Assembly: GCA_938020565.1 (NCBI GenBank)
Contig: CALIHP010000047.1
Span: 1-13,610 of the forward strand
Length of the DNA stretch: 13,610 bases
Reading direction: 5' to 3'
Source: an uncultured Anaerolineaceae bacterium
GTDB lineage: Bacteria > Chloroflexota > Anaerolineae > Anaerolineales > Anaerolineaceae
Shown here: one piece after another, positions 13,604-13,610 of the stretch
How positions within the stretch are numbered: position 1 is the first letter of the stretch
Layout of the letters: each line of letters begins with the position of its first letter
Program-made: the position numbers and the translations under genes
The notes under the pieces: generated by a model
The model's input: the letters and a program-made list of their open reading frames with translations, nothing else
The model's database searches: none
Told to the model about the DNA's origin: nothing

Positions 13604-13610
13604 GATTATG
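13562..13610 (+). mobile_element. Left end of an IS3-like insertion sequence (cut by window edge)
   Basis: The sequence opens with TGCACCCCCAAAGTTGGACA, which has the 5'-TG start and general look of terminal repeats of IS3-family elements (recognised from memory, not searched). GTTGG (13574-13578) and CCAAC (13586-13590) form an inner stem, and CCCCC/GGGGG with TGCA/TGCA an outer one. AAAGGGGGTG at 13591-13600 could be the ribosome-binding site for an in-frame ATG at 13602 or, at better spacing, 13608, presumably the transposase start. The element breaks into a permease gene, and its other end lies outside the window. Confidence 0.65.

Noticed and set aside
1..13610. CRISPR array, tRNA or rRNA genes, phage or toxin-antitoxin system
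   Set aside because: No regularly spaced repeats, no cloverleaf-like or rRNA segments, and no recognisable cas, integrase, phage or toxin proteins were seen on reading.

Overview
The window looks like a bacterial chromosome segment, probably from the Chloroflexota (Anaerolineae-like). This assignment is an inference, not proven. It rests on a GC-rich body (a sampled 60-base stretch in mutM is 63% GC), frequent TTG starts, an archaeal/eukaryote-type prolyl-tRNA synthetase, and a lipoprotein with a Thr/Pro-rich linker followed by Asp-box repeats. Both edges are clearly AT-rich (about 32% GC in bases 1-60, about 35% in bases 13141-13200) and look foreign to the body.

Layout. Bases 1-200 are AT-rich with no convincing gene, only two short competing minus-strand frames. 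Bases 199-2118 carry an extended -10 promoter, then prs (PRPP synthase) and mutM (8-oxoguanine repair glycosylase). A HAD-family phosphatase (2115-2849, minus) converges on mutM with a 4-base overlap. It shares a short divergent promoter region with a PIG-V-like membrane glycosyltransferase (2958-4181, plus). Bases 4166-9835 hold a compact minus-strand cluster, transcribed from right to left: a 262-aa four-helix membrane protein of unknown function, a YfhO-family membrane protein coupled to it by an ATGA overlap, a COG1092-type SAM methyltransferase, and an Asp-box beta-propeller lipoprotein. On the plus strand from 9916 a small helical protein lies 1 base upstream of proS. After a strong 14-bp stem-loop comes a 271-aa helical-repeat protein of unknown function (11779-12594).

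The right end (about 12700-13610) is a low-GC island. It has an ABC-2-type permease gene on the minus strand with a good intrinsic terminator. The gene's 5' end is cut off at 13561/13562 by what looks like the left end of an IS3-like insertion sequence. That end folds into a hairpin that would bury the presumed transposase ribosome-binding site.

How the genes fit together. prs, mutM and proS are housekeeping genes. The PIG-V-like enzyme, YfhO and the lipoprotein suggest cell-surface glycan or envelope work, with the 262-aa protein a likely YfhO partner. I found no CRISPR array, defence system, tRNA or rRNA. The most unusual items are the IS end with its self-masking hairpin, the truncated permease, and a recurring promoter grammar: extended -10 boxes on plus-strand genes and -10-like boxes exactly 6 bases before two minus-strand ATGs.
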